NCBI GenBank assembly: GCA_016935315.1
Contig: JAFGRD010000051.1
Location: 35,941-99,940 of the forward strand
Reading direction: 5' to 3'
DNA: 64,000 nt
Source of the DNA: Pirellulales bacterium
GTDB taxonomy: Bacteria; Planctomycetota; Planctomycetia; Pirellulales; Thermoguttaceae
The notes under the pieces are model-generated. The model made no database searches. It saw nothing but the letters and a program-made list of their open reading frames with translations, and was not told the origin of the DNA. The position numbers and the translations under genes were made by a program. Shown piece by piece: positions 36,701-45,555 of the stretch (position 1 is its first letter; every line of letters begins with the position of its first letter).

Positions 36701-39700
36701 GTGAAGTCGTCGCGCGTGAACTCGCCTGCCCAGAGCAACTCGTCCGGCTTTGAGTAGCGATTCTCCGGGTCGACACCGCCGGAGCCGACCGGGTCGTCCG
36801 TGTAGACGGCCAGATGGATGTTCGTGATCTCGCCGACGACATCGTCTTTCCACGAACCCCAGAAGTGAACGTCCGTCAGCAGGCTGGGGAACGTGCACTC
36901 GAAGTCGTCGGCCAGGTGGTGCAGATCGTCCACTCGGATGTCGATTCCATTGACCGTCGTGTCGGGCAACTGCACCCACTTGGTGTTCTCCGCCGGCGAC
37001 CAGATCGTGAGCTTGTGGTCCTCCACCTCGCCGTCGTCGGCCGGGCCGACCGGCGTCAGCCCGCCTTGGCTGCTGATCCGGAATCGGGCGAACGTCTCGC
37101 CCGCCGCGGCGCTGTTGGGCACCGATACGGGGATTGTCTGCACGCCGTCGGGCAGCCAGCCCGCGTGGATCTGCTCGGTCGAGTCCCAGGTGCCGTTGCC
37201 GTCGAAATCGATCCAGGCGTCGAGATAGGCGCCCGCTCCGCCGGCGTGCACGGCGACCGTGATCGGTGTGCTCTGGCCGGCGGCCAGCGGCGGAATGGCC
37301 ACGCCTTCCTCGTCGTCGTAGCCGTGGTGGTCGTCGCCCAGGGCGTCGGGATCGCTGTAGCCGTCCGGCTCCGCGTCGGGCGTGTCGTCGGCGCCGCCCA
37401 GCCACGGGCCGCCGACGATGTGCCGGGCCCCGTCGTGGAGCAGCCAGGTGGGGTAGCTGGCCACGAGGTCGCCGTCCGGAGCGTCGCCGAAGTCCCAACG
37501 CGGCGTCTCGATGCGGACGTAGTGGTCTTCCGTCTCGCCGAAAAGGTACCCGCCGTCCGGCCCCGCGCCCCCGCTGCCGACGACTCCGGCCGTCGGGCCC
37601 CAAGGCTGTTCGGCCAGCGTGATCCGCATCCAGGTTTCCAGCGGCTCCGTGCCCGTCTCGTCGAGCCAGGCCAGGAACTGCGGCGTGGTGACGGTATGCG
37701 TGCCGGGGCCGGGCAAGAAGAGCTGTTGGTTTTGCACGGCCCACTCGGGCACGACCATTCCGTCGTCGCATTGCAGCACGTCGTCCCAGTCGCCGTCGAG
37801 GTTGAAGTCGAACCAGACGTTCACGAAAAGCGGCGGCTGCGGCGGCATGGTATTCTTCAGCGTGACCACGTAGTCGATCGTGTTCGGGGCGCAGTGCGTC
37901 AGCGCCAGTGGCGACTGGATGGCATCGTCGGCGCCGTCGAGGTCCGCCAGATCGGCCCGTGGATCGAGGTTGTTCGTCGGGTCCTCATCCGGCCCGACGT
38001 CGGCCTCGTTCTCCATCGTGACGTCGCGCCCGAGAAACGCCAACGTCTCCGGCAGCAGATGAAGCGGCCCATGGGGCGGCGACCCCGTGTTGTAGACCGT
38101 TGGGAAGTGTGCCACCGTTCCGTCGGGATAGGCCGTCATCGGCACGCCGACGCTGTTGCTGCTGTCCGGGGCGTCGCCCAGATCGTTGCCCGCGATGAAG
38201 ACCTCGTGATCCTCGACTTCGCCGTTGTCGGCCGGGCCGTGCGGCTGGAGTCCGCCGCGGGTGCTGATCCGGAATCGGGCGAACGTCTGGCCGGTGGCCG
38301 CCCTGGAGGGAACCGAAACCGGGATCGTATGCGTGCCCTCGGCCAGAAAACCGTCGTAGATCTGCTCGCTCGCCTGCCAGACGCGGTTGCCGTCGAAGTC
38401 GATCCAGGCCTGGACGACGCCACCCCCGCCGTTGACCTCGACCGTGATCGCGCCGGTCTGCCCCCGAACCAGCGTGGGAATCACCACGCCGTCTTCGTCG
38501 TCGGACATCGACAGGTCGTCGCCGAGGGCGTGGACGTGGGGTTGGCCGTCGCTTTCCGCGTCGGGTGCGTCCTCGTCGTCGCCGAACCAGGGCCCGCGAA
38601 TCGCGTGGCTGGCCCCGTTGTGGACGGCCAAGGTCGGATAGCCGGACACGAGGTCGCCGTCCGGCGCGTCGCCCCAATCGACCCGGCCGACTTCCTGCGT
38701 GGTCAGCACGAAGGCCATGTCCCACGATTCCTCGCGGGTAGGCCAGTAGATCGGCTCACCGGCCCGGTACACGTCCACCGGGTAGGTGAAGTCCACGTGC
38801 AGCGGAACGTCGGCCACGTGCCACGTCTGGCCGCCGTCGATGCTCAGCTCGCAGAAGACGTCGAAGAAGCTGTCCACGCTGAACTGCTCGCCCCCCAGGT
38901 TGGTCCGGACCGTGTGCCCGCCCTCCGACTCGGCCCTCGGCGCCTCGCGAAGCATCACTCCTCCCGGCAGCGGATTGCCGGCCAGCACCATGGAGACGAT
39001 TTCGGTCTCGAAGACCTGCTCGCCGTCGGTGGTCTGATCCGTCACGTTGGTGATCATCATCCGCACCGGCACGCCGGGCAGAGAAATCTCCAGTGGCTCG
39101 ACGTCGCCGGGGCCCTGATAGACGAAGAAGACATCGAAGAACGAGTTGACCTCGACGGTCTCGCCCGCCGGAGGCAGCGGCATCGGATTCTCCTGATCCG
39201 GAACCGAAAGCGTTACGCTGTGAATGCCTGCATGCAGGTCCCCGAAGGTCACGTGGGTGGAAGAAACATACTGGCTGTTGACGACGGGAAACATACCCGG
39301 GTCGCCCAGCGTTGTGCCGAGCGTCGGCGCCGTTGGCTTGAAGATCCGCACGGCGTCGTCGGGCGCCGGCGACTGCGGATCGCGCGGCCGGGTCTTCCAG
39401 CCCCAGGGATGGATCACCTGCGCGTCGTCGCCGTAAACCGCCGAGATGCTGATCCAGTAGATATTGTCGCCCGCTTCCTGCCAGAACCAATCGCTTTGCG
39501 GCAGGTTGTACTCGAAGTAGAACGTCGCCTCCGGCGGCGCGGTCTCGTCGCGCGGGTCGAAGTCCCAGCCGACAAACTCGGCCCCGTAATCGACGGCCTC
39601 GGCCTCCCAGACCAATCGGCCGGGATGGCTGTACGAATCGGGATCGGCGGCGTCGGCGGGCACGTCGGTCCAGAAGCCGATATGGAAGGCCTCGGGCATT

Positions 39701-42700
39701 TCCCCGCCGGGAAGGTGCGCCTCGTCCCAGTTAATGAACGACCCCCACCAGTGAACGTCGGTCACCGGTTGATCCGTGTCGCAAAGCCAGTCGTCGGCCA
39801 CGATCTGATCGCTGCGATAGACCGACGGCTCGTCCCAGCCGTTGTAAGCGTCACGCGGCAGATAGGGCTCGGGCGGCTGCTGCCACTTCGGTTCGGCCGT
39901 GGCCGTGGAGTACAGCTCGAACGCCAGATCCCAAGGTTGCTCCTCGGTGGGCCAGTAGATCGGCTCCCCGGCGTGGAACGTGTCGCCCCACCAGGCCGTC
40001 GTCGGGTCCCAGATCCGCACCGCGGCGTCCGGGGCCGCCGACTCCGGATCGCGCGGGCGCGTCTTCCACCCGAAGACGTGTTCGGGCTGGGCGCCCGTCC
40101 AATAATCGGCTGCGATGCTCACCCAATAGACGTTGTTACCGGCCTCTTGGTAGAATGCCTCGGGCAGCGCGGCCTTGAACTTGAAGGCCGCCTCGTACTG
40201 CCCCACGCCCGACGTCGGGTCCATCGGAATGTCCAGCGGCCGCGGATCGAAGTCCCAGCCGACCCACTCCCAGTCGAACCGACTGATGTCGGCCTCATAG
40301 ACGACCATGTCCGGATGGCTCCAGGGCTGATCGGCGCCGGCCGGCACGTCGCTCCAGATGGCGACGTGGAAGGAATCGGGCAGCACGGGCTCCGCGTCGG
40401 CGCCGGTCCAGTCGAGGAACGAGCCCCACCAGACGAGGTCGGTCACCGGGGCGTCCGTCTCGCAGAGCCAATCATCGGCCGCGATCTGCTCGCCGAAGTA
40501 GACCGAGGGCTCGTTCCAGCCCAACAGCACGTTGTCGGGCTCGGCCGGGTCCGGCGGTTGCTCCCATTTGGTCGAAAGGATGCGGACCTGGTAGTCCTCC
40601 ACTTCGCCGTCGATCGCCGGCCCGTCGTACGGCAGCCCGGCCAGCGAGCTGAACCGGAAGCGGGCGAACGTCTTGCCGGCAACCACCCACGAGGGAACGT
40701 TGAACTGCAGCACGTTGGCGCCGGCAACCAGCGGCTCGTTGAGGAAGATTTGCTCGCCGGCTTCCGCCCACGTGCCGCTGTTGTTGAAGTCGATCCATCC
40801 TTGCAGCAGACCGTCGGCACTGGCCGTGACCGTCACTTGCGCCGTCGCGTTGGGCGACAACAACGTGTCGAACTGCACGCCGTCCTCGTCGTCCAACAGG
40901 CCGAAATCGTCGCCCAGGGCGCACGGATGCGGCTGACCGTCGGCCTCTCCGTCGATGCCGCCGCCGAGATAGAAGCCCGGCCGAATCGCGTGGCGGGCGC
41001 CGTCGCTGGCCAGCAGCGTTGGGTACCCCGCGGCGGTCGAGTGTTCCGGCGCGTCGCCGAAGTCCATCGGCGCGATCCGCACCCGAAAGTCTTCCACTTC
41101 GCCCTCGGCGCCGAAGCCGCCGTAGGACAAACCGCCGTCGTGGCTGAAGCGGAAGCGGGCGAACGTCTCCAGGTCCATCGTCGCCGAGTCCGGCACCGGG
41201 AACACCAGCGAGTTCATTCCGGCAACCAGGGGCTGACTGAAGAAGATCTGATCGCCCGGCTGGGCCCAGCTTACGTCGCCGTTGAAGTCGATCCAAGCGT
41301 CCAGCCGTCCCGGCGCCGAGGCGATCACGTCGACGCGAGCCAGGGAGCCGGGCACCAGGCGCGACGTGAATGCCACGCCGTCCTCGTCGTCGTCGCCCGC
41401 CATGTCGTCGCCCAGAGCGGTCGGATCCGGCTGGCCATCCAACTCGGCGTCCACGCCGTTGCCCAGGTAGAAGCCCTCTTCGAGCACGTGGTGGGCGCCG
41501 CCGCTGATGGCGAGCGTGGGGTAGCCGACCGCCAGCGGGCTGTCCGGCGCGTCGCCGAAGTCCAATGGCGGCCGAACCACGATCTCATAGTCCTCCACCT
41601 CGCCGTCCGGCGCCTCGCCACCGGCCGGCAACAGGCCGGTCGACACGCTGAAGCGGAAGCGGGCAAAGGTCGGCGCGCCGGTGGCGGCGTCGGCGGGCAC
41701 GGCCACATTCAGCAGGTTGGCGCCGGGCGCGAGGCTGTAGCTGGAGTAGATCTTCTCGCCGGGATCCGTCCAGTCGCCGTCGGAATTGAAATCCATCCAC
41801 GCGTTGAGGTAACCCGGCACCGACGCGGTCACCGTGACCAGTGCCATGTGGCCGGCCACCAGATGCGTGTTGAACACCACGCCGTCTTCGTCGTCGACGT
41901 TGGAGTTGTCGTCGCCCATCGCATGGGGATCGGGCTGGCCGTCCTGCTCGGCGTCGATGCTGTCGCCCAAAAAGATGCCCGGAATGACCACGTGGTTGGC
42001 GCCGCTGTGGACCTCCAGCGTCGGATAGCCCGGATCCGAGTAGCTGTCCGGCGCGTCGCCCCAGTCGCGCGGCGTGGTAATCCGGACCGGGTAGTCTTCC
42101 ACCTCGCCGGGGCCGGCCGACCCGTCGTAGGAGAGACCGCCCTCGCGGCTGAAGCGGAATCGAGCAAACGTGGCCTCCTCGATCGAGGCGGAGGCCGGCA
42201 CGAGCACGTTGAGCCAGTTGACCCCGGCGACCAACGGCACGGAGGCGAACACCTGCTCGTTGAAGTCGCCCCAAGAGCCGTTGCCGTTGAAGTCGATCCA
42301 GGCGTCCAGCAGCCCGTCGGCCGACGCGGTGACTTCGATCGTGGCCACTTGCCCGGTGCGCAGCGTCGGAATCAGCACGCCGTCTTCGTCGTCGACGCCG
42401 TGCGTGTCGTCGCCCATCGCATTGTGGTCCGGCTGGCCGTCGATCTCGCTGTCGATCGCGTGTCCCAGGAAGAACTCCGGGTCGATCGTGTGCGAGGCCC
42501 CGTTGTTGATTGCCAACGTCGGATAGGTCGGGTCGGGCGCATCGCCCCAGTCGCGCCGCTCGTGGATCGTCACCTGGTAATCCTCGACCTCGCCGCTCTC
42601 GGCCCGCCCGAAAGGCAGCAACGCCTCATCTCTGTTGGCGATCCGGAAGCGGGCGTAGGTCTCTCCCAGCGTCGCGTTGGCCGGCGGCGTGACGGGAATC

Positions 42701-44373
42701 GTGTGCATGCCGGCGGGCAAGTACCCGTTGTAGATTTGCTCGCCGGGCACGTCCCAGATGTGGTTTCCGTTGTAGTCGATCCACGCGGCCACCATGCCGC
42801 CCGCGTGCACCTGCACGACGATGTTGTTCGCTTGGCCCCGAACCAGGTCCGGAATCGTCACCCCGTCTTCGTCGTCGTTGCCGTCGGCAAGGTCGTCGCC
42901 CATGGCGGCCCCGCTCGGCTGTCCGTCTGCATCCGCGTCCGGCGGATCGGTGCCGTCGCCCAGCCACGGGCCGCGGATCACGTGGCGCGCCCCGTCGTGG
43001 ATCGCCAGCGTCGGATAGCCGGGCACCATGGCGGTGTCCGGAGCGTCGCCCCAGTCCAGCCGCTCCGGCACCAGCGCGCCGCTCCAGTTGGCCAGCGCGT
43101 CGATGTCGTCCTTCAGCGGCTCTTCCAGTAGCGCCGAGGAACTGCCGGTCAGGAAGGAAACGTACAGCATCCGCGGATCCCGCCCGCCCGATTCGTCGGC
43201 GGTGGTCAGCGGATCGTCTTCGTCGACGCTGAAAAGCAGCGCGGCCTCCGACACGGTTCCCGGTTCCTGCTGGAGCCATACAAGCTCGAAAGCGTCGATG
43301 TCGACACCGTGGCGCAGTCCCAGATGGATGGCGTGATCGATCACCTTGACCGGCGCGGCGGCCGCCGCCCCGAGCGTGTAGATGTCGCCCGGATCGAGCC
43401 CGAACGTGCCTTCATGATCGGCGCTGAACAACCACGCCGAGTTGGCACCGTCCACGGCGACCACGTCCAGCGCGTCGACGTCGTCGTCTTCCGCCTCTCC
43501 GGCGTCCGGGTTGGGAGCAAGGCTCTGGTGAATCGTCACTTCATCGGCAACCGCGTAAGTGCTTGCCACGGTCAACACGCCCGGGCTGCCGCCGGGGCCC
43601 AGCGTTACGCCAACGATCTCGTCGGCGTCCGCCGTGGTGCCGTAGAGCTGGCCCGTCGGCGAAGGTTTCGCGACAGGCACGTTGGAGGTCGGCCATCCCT
43701 CGGCCTCGTCGTCGTCGAACGAGATCGCCAGGTGGCCCAGTGCCATCACGCAGTTCGAGGAGAAATGCGGAATGGGAGCCTGCAAGGCGGCGTCGGGGGG
43801 AATCTGCTCGATCAGCGGGCCGTCGACCTGGTCGTGGCCGTCCAGGTCGAAGAACTCGCGGTAGTCCGACACGCCGCCCGCGCCGACCGGGACCGCCGTG
43901 GCCGGAGGATTGGCCAGGTCCGGCGGGTCGGGATTCGGGTCGACCCCGAAAATTGTCTCGTCGTCTCTGAAGCCGTCGCGTCCCCCCGGATCCACCGGGC
44001 TGCTCTGCCACTGGTAGACGTCGCCTGGATCGAAACCCTCGTTGCCGTCGGCGTTCGGATCGCTCAGCTCGGCGTCCGATCCGATGTCGACCGAGAACTC
44101 GAAAAGAAAATCGGCCTTTGCCGCCGCCAGTTCACTGCCGGCCAGCAAGCTCTCGTCCGGCGGCAAGTCGCCGTCGGGACCTTGGCCGATCGACAGCAGC
44201 CGACGGTCTTCCAGCGGCTCGAAGTTGGAGCGCCGCGACCGCGTAGCTTGCCGTTGCAACTCCTTGCCGGGCCTCTTCGCCAAACGGCCCCAGCGGTGGA
44301 GCCAACGGGCAAGTTGTTCACGCCTGCTCCTCGGCGCAGGACGACGTGTGCGATTCGGTCGGGACTCTTTCAT
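33706..44373 (-). CDS. Giant secreted GEVED-repeat protein with planctomycete LEPR-type motif and dockerin-like C-terminus
   Basis: A 3555-residue protein. An arginine-rich N-terminus leads to FEPLEDRRLLS (51-61), a motif common at the start of huge secreted planctomycete proteins. Eleven units start DxGDAPD and end GEVEDYxV or GEVEDHxV (GEVED domains, ~160-200 residues), each rich in DDEDGV acidic calcium-like loops. Between units 5 and 6 there are two WLCxTDxPVTDxxWWGSF modules, and a diverged third (ECTFPSLLTDVHFWGSW) after unit 8. Near the C-terminus (~3400-3460) two dockerin-like repeats occur, VNAVDMLLARNN and VNATDMLLARNN. It is presumably extracellular and adhesive or structural. ATG 44373 has GAGGATGA upstream. 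Tandem-repeat DNA here is prone to misassembly. Confidence 0.85.
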   Translation of the reverse strand: MKESRPNRTRRPAPRSRREQLARWLHRWGRLAKRPGKELQRQATRSRRSNFEPLEDRRLLSIGQGPDGDLPPDESLLAGSELAAAKADFLFEFSVDIGSDAELSDPNADGNEGFDPGDVYQWQSSPVDPGGRDGFRDDETIFGVDPNPDPPDLANPPATAVPVGAGGVSDYREFFDLDGHDQVDGPLIEQIPPDAALQAPIPHFSSNCVMALGHLAISFDDDEAEGWPTSNVPVAKPSPTGQLYGTTADADEIVGVTLGPGGSPGVLTVASTYAVADEVTIHQSLAPNPDAGEAEDDDVDALDVVAVDGANSAWLFSADHEGTFGLDPGDIYTLGAAAAAPVKVIDHAIHLGLRHGVDIDAFELVWLQQEPGTVSEAALLFSVDEDDPLTTADESGGRDPRMLYVSFLTGSSSALLEEPLKDDIDALANWSGALVPERLDWGDAPDTAMVPGYPTLAIHDGARHVIRGPWLGDGTDPPDADADGQPSGAAMGDDLADGNDDEDGVTIPDLVRGQANNIVVQVHAGGMVAAWIDYNGNHIWDVPGEQIYNGYLPAGMHTIPVTPPANATLGETYARFRIANRDEALLPFGRAESGEVEDYQVTIHERRDWGDAPDPTYPTLAINNGASHTIDPEFFLGHAIDSEIDGQPDHNAMGDDTHGVDDEDGVLIPTLRTGQVATIEVTASADGLLDAWIDFNGNGSWGDFNEQVFASVPLVAGVNWLNVLVPASASIEEATFARFRFSREGGLSYDGSAGPGEVEDYPVRITTPRDWGDAPDSYSDPGYPTLEVHSGANHVVIPGIFLGDSIDAEQDGQPDPHAMGDDNSNVDDEDGVVFNTHLVAGHMALVTVTASVPGYLNAWMDFNSDGDWTDPGEKIYSSYSLAPGANLLNVAVPADAATGAPTFARFRFSVSTGLLPAGGEAPDGEVEDYEIVVRPPLDFGDAPDSPLAVGYPTLAISGGAHHVLEEGFYLGNGVDAELDGQPDPTALGDDMAGDDDEDGVAFTSRLVPGSLARVDVIASAPGRLDAWIDFNGDVSWAQPGDQIFFSQPLVAGMNSLVFPVPDSATMDLETFARFRFSHDGGLSYGGFGAEGEVEDFRVRIAPMDFGDAPEHSTAAGYPTLLASDGARHAIRPGFYLGGGIDGEADGQPHPCALGDDFGLLDDEDGVQFDTLLSPNATAQVTVTASADGLLQGWIDFNNSGTWAEAGEQIFLNEPLVAGANVLQFNVPSWVVAGKTFARFRFSSLAGLPYDGPAIDGEVEDYQVRILSTKWEQPPDPAEPDNVLLGWNEPSVYFGEQIAADDWLCETDAPVTDLVWWGSFLDWTGADAEPVLPDSFHVAIWSDVPAGADQPWSHPDMVVYEADISRFDWEWVGWDFDPRPLDIPMDPTSGVGQYEAAFKFKAALPEAFYQEAGNNVYWVSIAADYWTGAQPEHVFGWKTRPRDPESAAPDAAVRIWDPTTAWWGDTFHAGEPIYWPTEEQPWDLAFELYSTATAEPKWQQPPEPYLPRDAYNGWDEPSVYRSDQIVADDWLCDTDQPVTDVHWWGSFINWDEAHLPGGEMPEAFHIGFWTDVPADAADPDSYSHPGRLVWEAEAVDYGAEFVGWDFDPRDETAPPEATFYFEYNLPQSDWFWQEAGDNIYWISISAVYGDDAQVIHPWGWKTRPRDPQSPAPDDAVRIFKPTAPTLGTTLGDPGMFPVVNSQYVSSTHVTFGDLHAGIHSVTLSVPDQENPMPLPPAGETVEVNSFFDVFFVYQGPGDVEPLEISLPGVPVRMMITNVTDQTTDGEQVFETEIVSMVLAGNPLPGGVMLREAPRAESEGGHTVRTNLGGEQFSVDSFFDVFCELSIDGGQTWHVADVPLHVDFTYPVDVYRAGEPIYWPTREESWDMAFVLTTQEVGRVDWGDAPDGDLVSGYPTLAVHNGASHAIRGPWFGDDEDAPDAESDGQPHVHALGDDLSMSDDEDGVVIPTLVRGQTGAITVEVNGGGGVVQAWIDFDGNRVWQASEQIYDGFLAEGTHTIPVSVPSRAATGQTFARFRISTRGGLQPHGPADNGEVEDHEVFIAGNDLGDAPDSSNSVGVPMTAYPDGTVAHFPTVYNTGSPPHGPLHLLPETLAFLGRDVTMENEADVGPDEDPTNNLDPRADLADLDGADDAIQSPLALTHCAPNTIDYVVTLKNTMPPQPPLFVNVWFDFNLDGDWDDVLQCDDGMVVPEWAVQNQQLFLPGPGTHTVTTPQFLAWLDETGTEPLETWMRITLAEQPWGPTAGVVGSGGAGPDGGYLFGETEDHYVRIETPRWDFGDAPDGDLVASYPTWLLHDGARHIVGGPWLGGADDTPDAEPDGYSDPDALGDDHHGYDDEEGVAIPPLAAGQSTPITVAVHAGGAGAYLDAWIDFDGNGTWDSTEQIHAGWLPDGVQTIPVSVPNSAAAGETFARFRISSQGGLTPVGPADDGEVEDHKLTIWSPAENTKWVQLPDTTVNGIDIRVDDLHHLADDFECTFPSLLTDVHFWGSWKDDVVGEITNIHLAVYTDDPVGSGGVDPENRYSKPDELLWAGEFTRDDFTESLYYEVPAPGEWWWDPASGDLVAGGDKQIWQYDVQIDPDEAFLQRGTPERPIIYWLEIQVDTAEGTFGWKTRQWPDHFMDDAVFDVGSELPRLWKELRYPEGHPYHGLERDSIDMAFMLTFEDVRMDWGDAPDGDFLPSYPTLAIHGGASHVIAGPWLGDDDDRPDPDPDGQPHADALGDDLDVSSPLPPNDDEDGVEIPTLVQGWLGEIQVHVNGGGGFVDAWLDIDGDGFWQASDQIYAGYLPDGIHTIPVLVPNTSVVGQTFARFRISTEGGLQPGGPAADGEVEDHEVRIVRAPRADLGDAPDSTNNFLTPMTAYPPGGPAGTVARYPTVYQSPVGPTPQGPIHWNPRELAYLGNGVTLENEADVGPDEDMVNNLIPPDDTPDLDRADDGVSLPLVLANCDWNTFDFTVTVINPLYRSVYVNVWFDWNLDGDWDDRMECQHGLPVDEWAVQNQQINLSGPGTFTFATTPFVAWLDATSAEPLSTWMRITLAEQPHDPASGVAGSGGAGPAGGYQYGETEDYFAPIVSAETDWGDAPDHGLAARYPTLRVHDGARHVIDPELRLGQSIDHEPDGQPDPFATGDDNDGNDDEDGIVAATPLVTGEAAQVTVVATGSGLLQGWIDFNQDGDWSDPGEQVALNVPLVAGPNVVSFHVPDDARIGTTFARLRFSTVRDLPVDGPAPDGEVEDYQVLINTKVVDRHIFYNHSSWDGNNPAANANDDKAIAIDKKALLPCGTATFANYTSYSAGINGIMVDIADLPVAPAMITAADFVFKVGNSNNPSTWVPGPPPSSVTVRPGAGVGGSDRVTIVWPNYDIAKQWLQVTVLATANTGLAEDDVFYFGNAVGEAGNSTTNAQVNAVDMLLARNNPRTFLNPAPIDFPYDYNRDQRVNATDMLLARNNQTHFLNALKLITVPCKAAKALPVPAAPVATSAALDAALEDLGALSPAGTRDPDVAPDWLFEFEAGAWKSHRSSAKEPAETQAIDQLLAGFEP

Positions 44374-45176
44374 GGTCTCATCCTCGAAAAAGTGAGTTTG
44401 CCGGGCTGCACGACGGCGGCCCGCGACGGAAAGACGGGAGTTCGCTGCGCGCGGCGCCCCCCAGGCACCGCGCAGGGGAGTGCCCGGCCATGACGCCGGG
44501 TACGCAAACAGAGGCCAGCCGCAGAAGAAAGAACTGTCGCCGCAACAAACAGTGGATGAAACGGTGGATGAAATGCCCGGGACCGCCGACGAGCGAACCG
44601 GCAACCGGTGGTTGTCTCGGGCGAAAACGATGCCGCGGATCGGCTTGTCCGAGTCGCCTCGTTCATCTCCGCTGCTGCCTTAATGCAAAAGCACCACTGC
44701 GAACCAGCCAAAGGCAGCGATGGCGTAACCTCGCATTCTATTCGTGAAGCACCCTACCCCAGATCGCCGCTCGAGACTCGGAACGAGACACTCCTCGTGC
44801 GAGACCCCGGTGGTCCGCACGCCCCTTCCTCAGGCCCATCCGTTCACGTGAGGCTCAACGAAGCAAGTCGTTCCCCGGTGCTACGCCTTCGCGCCCTGGG
44901 CTGCGTTCATCCCCGTCCGGCCGGCGGCTCCCACTCCGTCAAATACCGACTCTTGACGCGCTGGACCACACGCCACCGCTGCCAGACACCTATACCCGGA
45001 AATTCCGTAGAATATGTACCAACGGTAATCAAGTCAGCCAATTTGTCAAGAATCTGGTGAGCGCGACCCGGCGAATCGCAGAAAAAGGGAGAATCTCCCC
45101 TGCTGAAGTGGGGTGTTCGCCGGGCGCCGGAAACTCGCAGAAGATGCAAGTGCGGAAGCCATCGAGGCCAACCGCT
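44374..45176. other. 800-bp intergenic region upstream of the giant gene
   Basis: No gene I can support. Short reading frames on both strands (e.g. 44608-45060 and 44907-45149) lack ribosome-binding sites and recognisable sequence. The giant gene's promoter must lie here but I could not place it. Confidence 0.5.
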
Positions 45177-45413
45177 TCAGCTACCGCGACCGGCCAGCAG
45201 ACGCCCAATCCACCAGAACAGATGCGTTCCCAGATACCGGTCGGAACACCAGATCAGCAGCAGCGCACACAGCAAGAAAACAGCCCACGTCAGCGCGCGC
45301 TGCTTCCAGGACAACGGGTGAGCAATCGCCGCGTGGCAGTACGGACAGACGATGCTGTGCGAGGAGATCGGGCATTTGCAGTTCGAACACTGCACCAGGT
45401 CGACGTGTGACAT
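45177..45413 (-). CDS. Small zinc-ribbon membrane protein
   Basis: A 78-residue protein with a four-cysteine zinc ribbon (CSNCKCPISSHSIVCPYC) followed by a single transmembrane helix (ALTWAVFLLCALLLIWC) and a short tail. This architecture is common in small bacterial membrane proteins of unknown role. ATG 45413 has only a weak GGGTC ribosome-binding site, but the two-part pattern is unlikely by chance. No operon partner is evident. Confidence 0.6.
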   Translation of the reverse strand: MSHVDLVQCSNCKCPISSHSIVCPYCHAAIAHPLSWKQRALTWAVFLLCALLLIWCSDRYLGTHLFWWIGRLLAGRGS

Positions 45414-45555
45414 GTCGTGACCCTTGCGGCCCGAACTAATCGAGCCACTTCTGCAGAAAAGCCCAAACGGGAACGCGAAAAGACCTATCCAACCATGTGA
45501 ACTATAGCATACGAATCGGCCGCAGGGAGGCTGGCGTGCGCTGGCAATGCAGGCC

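Noticed and set aside
34000..43100. Possible CRISPR or tandem DNA array in the giant gene
   Set aside because: The periodicity is of coding GEVED units of ~490-600 bp with diverged DNA, not short identical repeats with spacers.
36814..43131. A 2105-codon open frame on the plus strand opposite the giant gene
   Set aside because: It is the antisense of a GC-rich, aspartate- and glycine-rich repeat gene. Composition (Val/Gly/Arg/His-rich) and lack of any domain or ribosome-binding site show it is a shadow.
44608..45060. A 150-codon plus-strand frame in the large gap upstream of the giant gene
   Set aside because: No ribosome-binding site, no recognisable domain and atypical composition.
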